NCBI GenBank assembly: GCA_028277745.1
Contig: JANQFR010000005.1
Location: 1 to 64,000 of the forward strand
Source: Phycisphaeraceae bacterium
Lineage (GTDB): Bacteria > Planctomycetota > Phycisphaerae > Phycisphaerales > Phycisphaeraceae
Direction of reading: 5' to 3'
DNA length: 64,000 nt
This document shows, piece by piece, positions 7,739 to 15,673 of the stretch. The notes below the pieces were generated by a model. The model had not been told where the DNA came from. It searched no databases and worked only from the letters and a program-made list of their open reading frames with translations. A program made the position numbers and the translations under genes. Each line of letters starts with the position of its first letter. Within the stretch, counting starts at the first letter, position 1.

Positions 7739-9361
7739 ATGAAGTATTTTTTCCTTATCGTCTTCCTCCTCCTGATCCTCGCGAGCGTCGGTCTTCGGCT
7801 CTCCGCGCCGGACGTGCAGAGCGAGGTGCCGGTCACCTACTGGGTGACCGATCCCAACCCCGCACGGATCGAACAGATCAACCGCTTTCATCGATGGCTG
7901 ATCAAGAACGGCCACGTCAAGGAAGTGACCGTCACGACGCCCACCGAGGCCCGGCAGTTACGAGCCCGGGTGCCGGAGACCTTGGCGGATGACGTGATCG
8001 CCATGCAGCCCGAAGCGTCGGCCGTGTTGGGCCCTGACCCGGACACGTCGAAGCTGCCGATGACGATCCGCCTGCCGATCTGCGAGATGCGCACGGACGC
8101 GGCGAACCGCGACACCGGCAAGCAGGTGATCCAAGGCGTCTCCGGCGTGGCGGGAGACGTGATGGACGTCTGGACGGGCGCCGGGCAGGTGCAGTACTTC
8201 GAGGCGATCGGGCTCATCGAGAACCTCACCGAACACGCCACCGCGATGGGGTTCGACCTGTCTCAGACCTTCCCTGCCCTGGAGACCGAGCTGAGCGCGA
8301 ACGGGGAGCAATACGCGTTCCCCTGCAACGTCGCCACGCAGATGCTCTGGGTCAACCGCGCGACGTTCGCCAGGTTCGGCCTGCCTGCGCCGCCGCAGCA
8401 GTGGACGTTTTCGGAATTCGAGTCGTTCGGCAAGCGTTTCGTCGATGCCGCGAATCCGGAGGGGCAACGGCGTCTGTTTTTCTTCTGCAACCACGTCGAC
8501 ACCAATGACATGATCCGCAGCCTGGGCCTGTCGTTTTACAACGAAACGATGACCCGGTGCGACCTTGACGACCCGAGATACGCCGAGGTGCTCGAGCTCA
8601 AGTACAAGTGGACGTACGTCGACCGGCTCCTGCCCACCAAGGCCGACCAGAACTCTTTCGACACCGCGTCGGGTTATGGGGGCGTTTCGGCGCAGTTGTT
8701 CAACCGCGGCAACTACGCCATGCTCAAGTCGGGCCGCTGGATGCTGATCCAGCTGCGTAAGTTCGGCGAGCTGGACCTGGCGTTGGCGGAGCAGCCGCAC
8801 GGCGGGTTCCGGAACATGCGGATCGGGTCCCGCGCCGCGGTCGTCTACAAGGGCGGGGCGCACCGCGACAAGGCCAGGCTGTTCCTCGCCTACCTGGCCA
8901 GCGCCGATTACAACCACCTGATCGTCGACGACGCCGACGCCCTGCCCCCCAACCCCGCCTACGTGGACAGCGAGGCCTACCTCAAGCCGCCGAAATACCC
9001 CAACGAATGGGACGTTCACAACGTGTTTTCCCGGACCGCTCAAACGATCGCGATCGGCGGCTCGTTCAGCCCGTATGTGCTCGACAGCATCGCGCGGCGG
9101 CACATCACCCAGGCCGAGGATGCGTTCATGAACGACAAGCTGACCGCCGAGGAAGCCGGCGAGCAGGCCACGGCCCGCGTCAACGCGGAGATCGAGCGGA
9201 CACTCAAAGAGAACCCGGCCCTGCGGGATCAATACGAGCAGGACGTCGCCCGTCAGAAGAAGATCGACGCCCTTCGGGCTCAGGGCAAGCCCGTGCCGTT
9301 AGACTGGATCGACAACCCATTCCACCGCGTGTACTACCAGGCGCAAGGCTGGGCGGAGTAA
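7739..9361 (+). CDS. Sugar ABC transporter substrate-binding protein (family 1)
   Basis: A 540-residue extracytoplasmic protein starting with a short basic N-terminus and one strongly hydrophobic helix (FFLIVFLLLILASVGL). This helix could be a signal peptide or an uncleaved anchor; no lipobox is seen. The body has the MalE/family-1 layout, including VTYWVTDPNP near the start and GGVSAQLFNRGNYAMLKSGR. The C-terminal 70 residues are charged and helical, a longer tail than in typical binding proteins. It is followed after 3 bases by the MalF-like permease, and together with the MalG-like gene forms a three-gene operon. The ligand is probably an oligosaccharide, which cannot be specified. Confidence 0.88.
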   Translation: MKYFFLIVFLLLILASVGLRLSAPDVQSEVPVTYWVTDPNPARIEQINRFHRWLIKNGHVKEVTVTTPTEARQLRARVPETLADDVIAMQPEASAVLGPDPDTSKLPMTIRLPICEMRTDAANRDTGKQVIQGVSGVAGDVMDVWTGAGQVQYFEAIGLIENLTEHATAMGFDLSQTFPALETELSANGEQYAFPCNVATQMLWVNRATFARFGLPAPPQQWTFSEFESFGKRFVDAANPEGQRRLFFFCNHVDTNDMIRSLGLSFYNETMTRCDLDDPRYAEVLELKYKWTYVDRLLPTKADQNSFDTASGYGGVSAQLFNRGNYAMLKSGRWMLIQLRKFGELDLALAEQPHGGFRNMRIGSRAAVVYKGGAHRDKARLFLAYLASADYNHLIVDDADALPPNPAYVDSEAYLKPPKYPNEWDVHNVFSRTAQTIAIGGSFSPYVLDSIARRHITQAEDAFMNDKLTAEEAGEQATARVNAEIERTLKENPALRDQYEQDVARQKKIDALRAQGKPVPLDWIDNPFHRVYYQAQGWAE

Positions 9362-9364
9362 CGG

Positions 9365-10849
9365 ATGGCTTCTTCGATCAAGCAACGGCGCAACACCCTC
9401 ACCGCTCTTTTCTTCCTCGCCCCGAACATCATCGGCGTGCTGACCTTTGTCGTGTTCCCCGTGCTCTTCAGCATCCTGCTGGCGTTCACGAACTGGGACC
9501 TGCGCAAGCACAACATGTTCAAGGACGAGTCGCTCGAATTCGTGGGGTTCGAGAACTTCGTCCGGCTGCTCACCGAAGCCGATTTCATGCGGTATCTGGG
9601 CAACACGCTGTTCCTGATGATGGGGATCCCGGTCTCGATCGGCGGCGCGCTCTTCGCGGCGCTGCTGCTGAGCAAAGACTCACACGGGGGCAACCGGCGG
9701 GTGTTCGCCTGGCTGGCGACGTCGGCGGTGCTGGTGGCGAGCTGCGCCATGCTGGCGGCGGTCGGGATGGCGGGCACGGGCATGGTCATCCTGCTCACAG
9801 GCGTCGCGGCGGGCATCATGATCACCGGCGTGTTCGGGGGCATGACCGTCTACCGCACGTTGTTCTACACCCCGCACTTCGTGGCGGGCGTCGCGACGTT
9901 CCTGCTCTGGAAAAAGCTCTATAACCCGCAGACCGGCCCGATCAACGCGGCCCTGCAGCCCGTGCTCGATGTCCTGGCGACGTCCGTCAACGCCGTGCCG
10001 CCCCCAACCGTTTACGCCCTGACATGGGGCTGCCTGGGCCTGATGCTGGCCCTGGCGGCGTGGTGCATGAACTGGCTGCGGGCACAGTGGCGCGACGGCG
10101 AGATCGGCACGCAGGCCGCCATCGTCCCCTGCGTCTTCGTGTTGCTGCCGACCGTGATCGGCCTCCTGTGGGGGCAGACGCAAGGACTCGCGTGGGTGCT
10201 GCTGATCGGCCTGGCAGCGTTCGGCGGGTGGCAGATGATTCAGATCACCACCCGGGGCCGCGACTTCACCTGCCCTCGGGGCGAAGGGTTCGGCAGCTCG
10301 CTGATGATCTGCCTGGCGGTGATGGTCCTGCAGTTCATCGCGCTGGGGTTTGCCGCGGTCTTTCTGAACCTGCCCGGCATGGCGGCCGACGGGCTGGACG
10401 CGCCGGAGTGGATCTCCAACTACGACTGGGCCAAGCCTTCGCTGATGATCATGGGGCTCTGGGCCGCGATCGGCTCGAACAACATGCTGCTGTACCTGGC
10501 GGCGCTGACGAACATCCCGCCCGAGCTTTATGAGGCCGCGGACATCGACGGCGCCTCCCGACGCCAGCGGTTCTGGCACGTCACCTGGCCGCAGCTGGCG
10601 CCCACCACCTTCTTCATCTCGGTGATGGCGACGATCGGCGGCCTGCAGGGCGGCTTCGAGATGGCGCGCACCATGACCCAGGGCGGCCCTGCGGGCGCCA
10701 CCACCACGCTCAGCTACTTCATCTACATCGAGGGTTTCGAGACCGGCCGGCTCAGCTTCGCCGCCGCCGTCGCCTGGGCGCTGTTCATCCTGGTGTTCGG
10801 CTTGACCCTGTTCAACTGGAAGTTCGGAAACAAGTACGTCAATGACTGA
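9365..10849 (+). CDS. Sugar ABC transporter permease, MalF type with two inserted membrane segments
   Basis: A 494-residue inner-membrane permease. The canonical parts are the N-terminal helix, YRTLFYTPHFVAGVATFLLW, the EAA loop YEAADIDGASRRQRFW that contacts the ATPase, and a C-terminal helix pair. Usual homologues are about 290-310 residues. Here about 45 extra residues (near 112-158) and about 145 extra residues (near 200-345) carry additional hydrophobic helices between the normal transmembrane segments. The stop overlaps the start of the next permease by 8 bases. No ATPase gene is adjacent. Confidence 0.9.
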   Translation: MASSIKQRRNTLTALFFLAPNIIGVLTFVVFPVLFSILLAFTNWDLRKHNMFKDESLEFVGFENFVRLLTEADFMRYLGNTLFLMMGIPVSIGGALFAALLLSKDSHGGNRRVFAWLATSAVLVASCAMLAAVGMAGTGMVILLTGVAAGIMITGVFGGMTVYRTLFYTPHFVAGVATFLLWKKLYNPQTGPINAALQPVLDVLATSVNAVPPPTVYALTWGCLGLMLALAAWCMNWLRAQWRDGEIGTQAAIVPCVFVLLPTVIGLLWGQTQGLAWVLLIGLAAFGGWQMIQITTRGRDFTCPRGEGFGSSLMICLAVMVLQFIALGFAAVFLNLPGMAADGLDAPEWISNYDWAKPSLMIMGLWAAIGSNNMLLYLAALTNIPPELYEAADIDGASRRQRFWHVTWPQLAPTTFFISVMATIGGLQGGFEMARTMTQGGPAGATTTLSYFIYIEGFETGRLSFAAAVAWALFILVFGLTLFNWKFGNKYVND

Positions 10850-11705
10850 TCACCACGCCGCCCCTCCACGCCGCTCGGCCAACACCCGGCGCTTCTTCAA
10901 TAGCGCGGGGCTGCATGTCGTGCTGATCGCGCTGAGCTTCACCCTGTTCCTGCCCTTCGTCTGGATGGTGCTCACCAGCCTCAAGTCGCTCGAAGAGGTC
11001 GGCCTCGAGAGCTGGCTCCCCGGCGAGGGCGGCTGGAACTTCAGCAACTACATCGAGGTGTTCCGGCAGATCCCCTTCGCCCGGTACTTCATCAACAGCA
11101 TCTTCGTTGCGACCTGGGTCACGCTGCTGCAGGTCTTCACCAGCTCCATGGCCGCGTTCGCGTTTGCCCGGCTGAACTGGCCCGGACGCGACAAGGTCTT
11201 CCTGCTCTATCTCTCCACGATGATGCTGCCCGGCCTCGTCATGATGATCCCCAACTACCAGATCATGATCACCCTCGGCCTGGTCGACACGCTGCCCGGG
11301 CTGATCCTGCCCGCCGCCTTCTCCGCGTTCGGCACCTTCCTGCTCCGACAGTTCATGCTGACGATCCCCAGCGCCCTCGACGAGGCCGCCGAGATCGACG
11401 GCGCCAGCAAGTGGAGGTTGTTCTGGGACATCATCCTCCCGATGACCCGCCCCGGCCTGATCACTCTGGCGATCTTCACCTTCATGGGCAACTACCACAG
11501 CTTCTTCTGGCCGCTGGTCATGCTGCGGACCCAGGAGCGCTACACCCTGCCGATCGGCCTGCTGTATTTCGACTCCTCCGCCGGGCAGGAGACCAACCTG
11601 CTCATGGCGGCGGTCACCATGTCGATCGTCCCGCTGCTGATCGTGTTCGTCGTGCTGCAGAAGTACCTGATCAAGGGCATCCAGTTGGGCGCGGTGAAGG
11701 GGTGA
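10842..11705 (+). CDS. Sugar ABC transporter permease, MalG type
   Basis: A 287-residue partner permease with six predicted helices. It has the EAA loop DEAAEIDGASKWRLFWDIIL and the family ending IQLGAVKG. It forms the transmembrane dimer with the preceding MalF-type subunit and overlaps it by 8 bases. It is the last gene of the operon; a perfect 24-base palindrome (11711-11734) follows within 6 bases. Confidence 0.93.
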   Translation: MTDHHAAPPRRSANTRRFFNSAGLHVVLIALSFTLFLPFVWMVLTSLKSLEEVGLESWLPGEGGWNFSNYIEVFRQIPFARYFINSIFVATWVTLLQVFTSSMAAFAFARLNWPGRDKVFLLYLSTMMLPGLVMMIPNYQIMITLGLVDTLPGLILPAAFSAFGTFLLRQFMLTIPSALDEAAEIDGASKWRLFWDIILPMTRPGLITLAIFTFMGNYHSFFWPLVMLRTQERYTLPIGLLYFDSSAGQETNLLMAAVTMSIVPLLIVFVVLQKYLIKGIQLGAVKG

Positions 11706-11710
11706 GGCGG

Positions 11711-11773
11711 AGCCCCGCATGCGCATGCGGGGCTTCGGGGCAACGAGATGCGTCCGTTTGAAGTGAGATTCGG
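11711..11773 (+). repeat. Intergenic repeat copy 1: palindrome plus conserved 3' tail
   Basis: Bases 11711-11734 are a perfect palindrome with arms AGCCCCGCATGC/GCATGCGGGGCT, likely able to terminate the permease operon. The tail (GCAACGA, then CCGTTTGAA and TGAGATTCG) matches the sequence after the palindrome at 14043-14058, so the element is about 60 bp long. Direct copies flank the phosphoglycerate mutase gene. Confidence 0.75.
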
Positions 11774-11842
11774 ATCGGCGCAGGCCTTGCCCGGCCCGTC
11801 CGCCATCATCCATCTCACATCTGCCATTACAATGCCTGTCCG

Positions 11843-13048
11843 ATGAAATACGTCATCCTGATCCCCGACGGCGCGGCCGACGTCCCGCTCGATGAACTGG
11901 ACGGCAAGACGCCGTTTGAAGCCGCCTCAATCCCTCACACCGATCGGCTCGCGAACGAAGGGCGCCAGGGGACGGTCGCGACCACGCCCCGGGGGATGCC
12001 CTGCGGCAGCGACGTGTGCTCGATGAGCCTGCTGGGCTACGACCCGGCTCAGTACCACACCGGCCGGGCGCCGCTGGAGGCCGCCGCGCTGGGGATCGAC
12101 CTGGGCGATCACGACTGGGTCTTCCGCGTGAACCTGGTGACGGTGATCGACCAGAACATGGCCGACCACTCCGCGGGGCACATCTCAGACAAGGAAGCCC
12201 ACACGTTGCTGAATGATTTTGCGGCGCGGGTGGATGCCCCGGGGATGATGCTGTATCCGGGCGTGAGCTACCGCAACATCATGGTCGACCGCGACGCGGA
12301 GCGGGACTGGTCCGAGGTGGCGACGACCCCGCCGCACGACATCCCGGGCGAGCCGATCCGCAAGCACCTGCCGGTCGGGGGGCAGTACGCCCCATTGCTC
12401 CAGCAGCTCATCGCGGAGAGCCAGGCGGTGTTCGCGGACCACGAGATCAACCTGACGCGTCGGGAGATGGGGGAACTGCCCGCGACGCACCTGTGGCCGT
12501 GGGGTCAGGGTCGGCGACCGGCGATGCCGAGTTTTGCGGAGAAGTACGGCCTCAAGGGGGCGATGATCACCGCGGTCGACCTGCTCGCGGGCATCGCGTC
12601 CTTCATTGGCTGGGACCGCCTCGACGTGCCGAACCAGACGAGCTACCACGACACCGACTACGCCGCCGCCGGCCGACACGCGATCGCCGCGCTGGACACG
12701 TACGACATCGTCTGCGTTCACGTCGAAGCCCCCGACGAGGCCGCCCACGCCGCCGACGCCGCCACCAAGGTCGCCGCGATCGAAGCGATCGACGCCCATA
12801 TCGTCGGCCCGGTCCATCAGCACCTGACCGAGCGCGGCGATTACCGCATTCTATATCTGCCCGATCACTACACCCGTGTCGACACCCGCCGACACGACCC
12901 CACGCCGGTCCCGTTCGCGCTCTGCGGCAAGCAGGTCCGCGGCGTGCTCCAGCACCCTTTCAACGAAAACAACGCCCAAGCCGCGGACCTGCGCATCGCG
13001 CACGGCCACGAGCTGATGGAATACTTCCTTCACAGCGGGCTGAGTTAG
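11843..13048 (+). CDS. apgM: Cofactor-independent phosphoglycerate mutase, archaeal type
   Basis: A 401-residue enzyme interconverting 2- and 3-phosphoglycerate in glycolysis and gluconeogenesis. It starts with MKYVILIPDGAADVPLDEL, carrying a metal-binding Asp. The phosphorylated-Ser motif GSDVCSMSLLGYDP follows, and YLPDHYTRVDTRRHD supplies the C-terminal metal ligands. Its length fits the ApgM branch rather than the roughly 510-residue GpmI enzymes. The gene stands alone between two copies of the same intergenic repeat. Confidence 0.93.
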   Translation: MKYVILIPDGAADVPLDELDGKTPFEAASIPHTDRLANEGRQGTVATTPRGMPCGSDVCSMSLLGYDPAQYHTGRAPLEAAALGIDLGDHDWVFRVNLVTVIDQNMADHSAGHISDKEAHTLLNDFAARVDAPGMMLYPGVSYRNIMVDRDAERDWSEVATTPPHDIPGEPIRKHLPVGGQYAPLLQQLIAESQAVFADHEINLTRREMGELPATHLWPWGQGRRPAMPSFAEKYGLKGAMITAVDLLAGIASFIGWDRLDVPNQTSYHDTDYAAAGRHAIAALDTYDIVCVHVEAPDEAAHAADAATKVAAIEAIDAHIVGPVHQHLTERGDYRILYLPDHYTRVDTRRHDPTPVPFALCGKQVRGVLQHPFNENNAQAADLRIAHGHELMEYFLHSGLS

Positions 13049-13064
13049 AAGCCCCGCATACGCG
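13049..13064 (+). repeat. Intergenic repeat copy 2, left half (split by the IS)
   Basis: AAGCCCCGCATACGCG is the left arm of a palindrome whose right arm, CGCGTATGCGGGGCTT, lies at 14043-14058. Rejoining them over one CGCG gives a perfect 28-base palindrome equivalent to the one at 11711-11734. It directly follows the apgM stop, so it was probably the apgM terminator. Confidence 0.8.
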
Positions 13065-14042
13065 GGGATTATGCAAGGTTGAGCCTGATCCTGGCCGCGT
13101 TGATCAGTAGTTTGGCGTGCACGTAACGCCGGACGCGTCCGAGCCGCCGCACCCAGGGCGGCAGGTGCGTCAGCCCGGCGCCGAAGCTGGTGAGATTGCC
13201 GAAGCTGGTTTCGATCTGGCGACGCAGGTGCAGCAGGTGTCGGCCAAAGCGGTTGCCCACCCGCGGCCCGGCCTCCAGCAACGCGATACAACTTAAACGC
13301 TCGACGCTGTGAACACGATGCCCCAAGCCCGCGCCCGGCTGGCGACGCGGACAGATCAAGCGGTGGGTCTGCCTGGCCGACAGCTCATGCAGGTCATTGG
13401 CCTCATAGTTGGCGTCGGCCACCAGGTAGCCGGCGCCACGCAACCGAGGGATCATCCGACGGGCGACGTCCTTCTCGCCCACGTGCAGCGGCTGGACTTC
13501 AAACGCACAGGGCATGGCCGAACCATCGATAATCGCGTGCAATTTGTAGCCCCTCACCGGCTGGCGGGCCCCGCGGCCCCAGGTCGCATCGGGGTCTTGG
13601 GAATGAGCCGCCACGGCGATGGGCTTGCCGTCCATCAGCTTCAGCAGGAACCAGGCCGGCGCCAGGCGACCGGCCAGGCGTCGGCCCAGCCGTTGGAGGA
13701 ACTGCTGGACCGCCTCGGTCCGCAGGCGCCGGCTCATGGTCGACTGCGACGGCAGCGTCTGGGGCCGGGTGGGTGGGGTCCAGTGCCGCCGGTCACACGC
13801 CCAGACGATGGGCCGGTCGTGCAGGACCGACCAGAGGTAGACGCGTACGATCAGCGCCGTGGCGTGGCGGTGGTAAGCTGTGTCGTGTTGCCCGCGGCTG
13901 ACGTCGCGAAGCGCACGCATTAACAGAGCCCAAAGTTCGCGTTCCATGCTGCTGCTCCTTTGTGTTGAAGGGGACTTTGCAACAGGAGTATGGACGCGAA
14001 CTGCGCTGGGCGCAAGGGTTTAGGGCAACCGCGCATAATGTC
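13065..14042 (-). mobile_element. 978-bp insertion sequence inserted in the centre of a palindrome
   Basis: The ends are imperfect inverted repeats. The left end reads GGGATTATGCAAGGTTG and the right end, read inward, GACATTATGCGCGGTTG; 13 of 17 positions are identical. The element is flanked by a 4-bp direct repeat CGCG (13061-13064 and 14043-14046), taken as the target duplication. A single transposase gene fills it, and its stop codon lies inside the left inverted repeat. It appears intact. Four-base duplications and this transposase type are consistent with the IS4/IS5 superfamily. Confidence 0.85.
13069..13947 (-). CDS. DDE transposase (IS4/IS5 superfamily)
   Basis: A 292-residue transposase. 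The first catalytic Asp is likely in LMDGKPIAV. GYKLHAIIDGSAMPCAFEV is a typical RNase-H-fold strand of IS5-like enzymes. A second Asp lies in YLVADANYEAND and the Glu in RRQIETSFGNL, completing a DDE set. The N-terminal third is an Arg-rich helical DNA-binding region (SQSTMSRRLRT). An AGGAG-like sequence precedes the ATG. The TAA stop at 13069-13071 overlaps the terminal inverted repeat, as in compact IS elements. Confidence 0.9.
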   Translation of the reverse strand: MERELWALLMRALRDVSRGQHDTAYHRHATALIVRVYLWSVLHDRPIVWACDRRHWTPPTRPQTLPSQSTMSRRLRTEAVQQFLQRLGRRLAGRLAPAWFLLKLMDGKPIAVAAHSQDPDATWGRGARQPVRGYKLHAIIDGSAMPCAFEVQPLHVGEKDVARRMIPRLRGAGYLVADANYEANDLHELSARQTHRLICPRRQPGAGLGHRVHSVERLSCIALLEAGPRVGNRFGRHLLHLRRQIETSFGNLTSFGAGLTHLPPWVRRLGRVRRYVHAKLLINAARIRLNLA

Positions 14043-14095
14043 CGCGTATGCGGGGCTTAGAGCAACGATACGCAGCCGTTTTGAATGAGATTCGT
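14043..14095 (+). repeat. Intergenic repeat copy 2, right half
   Basis: The right palindrome arm (14043-14058) is followed by GCAACGA and a CCGTTTTGAATGAGATTCG-like tail. The tail matches the one after the palindrome at 11711-11734 with a few substitutions and one-base indels. It ends at the sulfatase stop codon. Confidence 0.75.
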
Positions 14096-14096
14096 A

Positions 14097-15539
14097 CTAC
14101 GCCGGGGCCGGCAAGAGCGGCAGCGCCGGGTCGTCGATCGCCTTCATGTGGTTGCGCATCTGCTCCTGCATGGCTTGGACGGTCTTCACCACATCGTCCT
14201 GCGTCGGCAGCGGCGCCGCCTCTGGCGCCGACCAGTTGGATCGCCGTTTGATCTCCTCGGGGCCCAGGTAACGCCAGGATTCACAGAGGTCACGCATTTC
14301 GTGCGGGTCGGCGTCCAGGTCGAAAAGCTGGAAGCGTGACAGGTGCGGGTAGAACACCAGTTTCCACCGGCCGTCGCGGATCATCCGTTGGGTCTCGGCT
14401 ACCCCGGGGTCCGCGCCGCAGACGCCCGTGCTGCGGGAATAGTGGTCCTGAGGACGGCGGAAGGCGCCGTACATCTGTTCGCGGACCGGGCGGTCTGCCT
14501 GAAGCATCGCCATCAGGTCGAAGCCGTCGGCCGCGGTGTCGGGACGCTCGATCCCCGCCAGGCGGCACAGGGTGGGGATCAGGTCGACATGGTGCGCCAG
14601 GTGGCCGCATTGCCTGCCGCGCGGCACGCCCGGGCCGCACCAGACCTGGGGGATCCGCATGCTGTGTTCGTACATGTTTTCCTTGCCCAGCAGGCCGTGG
14701 CTGCCGACCGCCAGGCCGTGGTCGGAGGTGAACAGGACGATCGTGTGGTCGAGTTGCCCGGAGGCTTCGAGTTGGTGCAACAGCCGGCCGATCTGCGCGT
14801 CATGGTGTGAGATCAGCCCGTGGTAACAGGCGCGGTATCGGCGCATCGCGTCCTGCGTGCGGGGCCAGGGTTCGAGCAGTTCGTCGCGGATCTGCATCTC
14901 GCCGTTGTCGAAGGGATGCTGGGGCATGTAATTGTCCGGCAACGGCGTGTCGTCGGGGCTGTACATGCTGGCGAACGGTTCGGGGCTGTCGAACGGGTCG
15001 TGCGGCGAGATCAGCGCCAGGTAGAGAAACAGCGGTCGGTCGTCGGGCGCGCGCTCCAACTCGTCGAGCGCGGCGTCGACGAATACCTCGGTGGCGTGGC
15101 CGCTCACCCGGCCGTGCTCGTCGTCGAAGACCACCTGCTTGCCGTGCTGGGCGTAGGCGGCTTGGTTGTCGTGGTGGAAGACGCAGCGTGTCTGGCTGAA
15201 GCCGCGGTCGCGGGGGTGGCCGTCGTTGTGCCACTTGCCGACGTGGACGCTGTGGTAGCCGTGGCCGCTCAGGTGCGCCGGCAGCAAGGTCAGCTCAGGG
15301 TCGATCGGATGGCTGAACCAGGTTACGCCGTTGGCGAAGCTGTGCCGACCGGTGAGGATTTCGGCCCGGGCCGGCGTGCAGATGGGGACGGTGCAATAGG
15401 CTTGCGTGAACGCCGTGCCCTCCTGAACCAGCCGATCCAGCGTGGGGGTCCGGACGGTCGGGTTGCCCAGGGCGCCGATCGTGTCGGCCCGCTGATCGTC
15501 CGCGACGATCATCAGGATGTTCGGACGGTTGATGGACAT
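14097..15539 (-). CDS. Cys-type sulfatase (family S1)
   Basis: A 480-residue sulfatase. The N-terminus RPNILMIVADDQRADT supplies the Asp14-Asp15 metal ligands. Cys54 in CTPAR is the residue converted to formylglycine by a maturase. Further markers are HVGKWHNDGHP and the Asp-His pair in VLFTSDHGLAVG. No signal peptide is visible, unlike many planctomycete sulfatases. This suggests cytoplasmic desulfation of imported oligosaccharides (inference). It follows the ThuA-Gfo/Idh gene after a 134-base gap with hairpins; both may be one transcript. No formylglycine-generating enzyme gene is in the window. Confidence 0.93.
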   Translation of the reverse strand: MSINRPNILMIVADDQRADTIGALGNPTVRTPTLDRLVQEGTAFTQAYCTVPICTPARAEILTGRHSFANGVTWFSHPIDPELTLLPAHLSGHGYHSVHVGKWHNDGHPRDRGFSQTRCVFHHDNQAAYAQHGKQVVFDDEHGRVSGHATEVFVDAALDELERAPDDRPLFLYLALISPHDPFDSPEPFASMYSPDDTPLPDNYMPQHPFDNGEMQIRDELLEPWPRTQDAMRRYRACYHGLISHHDAQIGRLLHQLEASGQLDHTIVLFTSDHGLAVGSHGLLGKENMYEHSMRIPQVWCGPGVPRGRQCGHLAHHVDLIPTLCRLAGIERPDTAADGFDLMAMLQADRPVREQMYGAFRRPQDHYSRSTGVCGADPGVAETQRMIRDGRWKLVFYPHLSRFQLFDLDADPHEMRDLCESWRYLGPEEIKRRSNWSAPEAAPLPTQDDVVKTVQAMQEQMRNHMKAIDDPALPLLPAPA

Positions 15540-15550
15540 CGTTAATCCCC

Positions 15551-15569
15551 GCGGCGGCCGATCCGCCGC
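15551..15569. repeat. GC hairpin between the sulfatase and ThuA-Gfo/Idh genes
   Basis: A perfect 7-bp stem GCGGCGG/CCGCCGC with loop CCGAT, without a T tract. It may be part of the repeat cluster that follows at 15599-15649. Confidence 0.45.
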
Positions 15570-15598
15570 GCTTATTGCAGTCGATCGCTTTGCAACCT

Positions 15599-15649
15599 TA
15601 GCCGGCGGGCTACGCCCGCCTGGGCCAGGGCCGCGTAGCGGCCCGGCTA
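15599..15649. repeat. Pair of inverted REP-like palindromes (BIME-like)
   Basis: 15599-15620 reads TAGCCGGCGGGCTACGCCCG and continues in a hairpin. 15628-15649, on the other strand, is identical over 22 bases to 5645-5666. Both share the head TAGCCGG, a loop containing CTAC and a GC stem, and they point towards each other. This resembles a bacterial interspersed mosaic element made of two opposed REPs. Confidence 0.65.
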
Positions 15650-15673
15650 TCGGCTAAGCCCAGTGGACACGCT

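Noticed and set aside
13049-13080. Treating the whole left-end similarity (from AAGCCCC) as the terminal inverted repeat of the IS
   Set aside because: The outer part is explained by the pre-existing palindrome, as shown by the intact copy at 11711-11734. The inverted repeat proper begins at the GGGATTATGC side.
15540-15673. Repeat cluster as a CRISPR array
   Set aside because: Only two opposed palindromes with 7 bases between them, no regular spacers and no cas genes.
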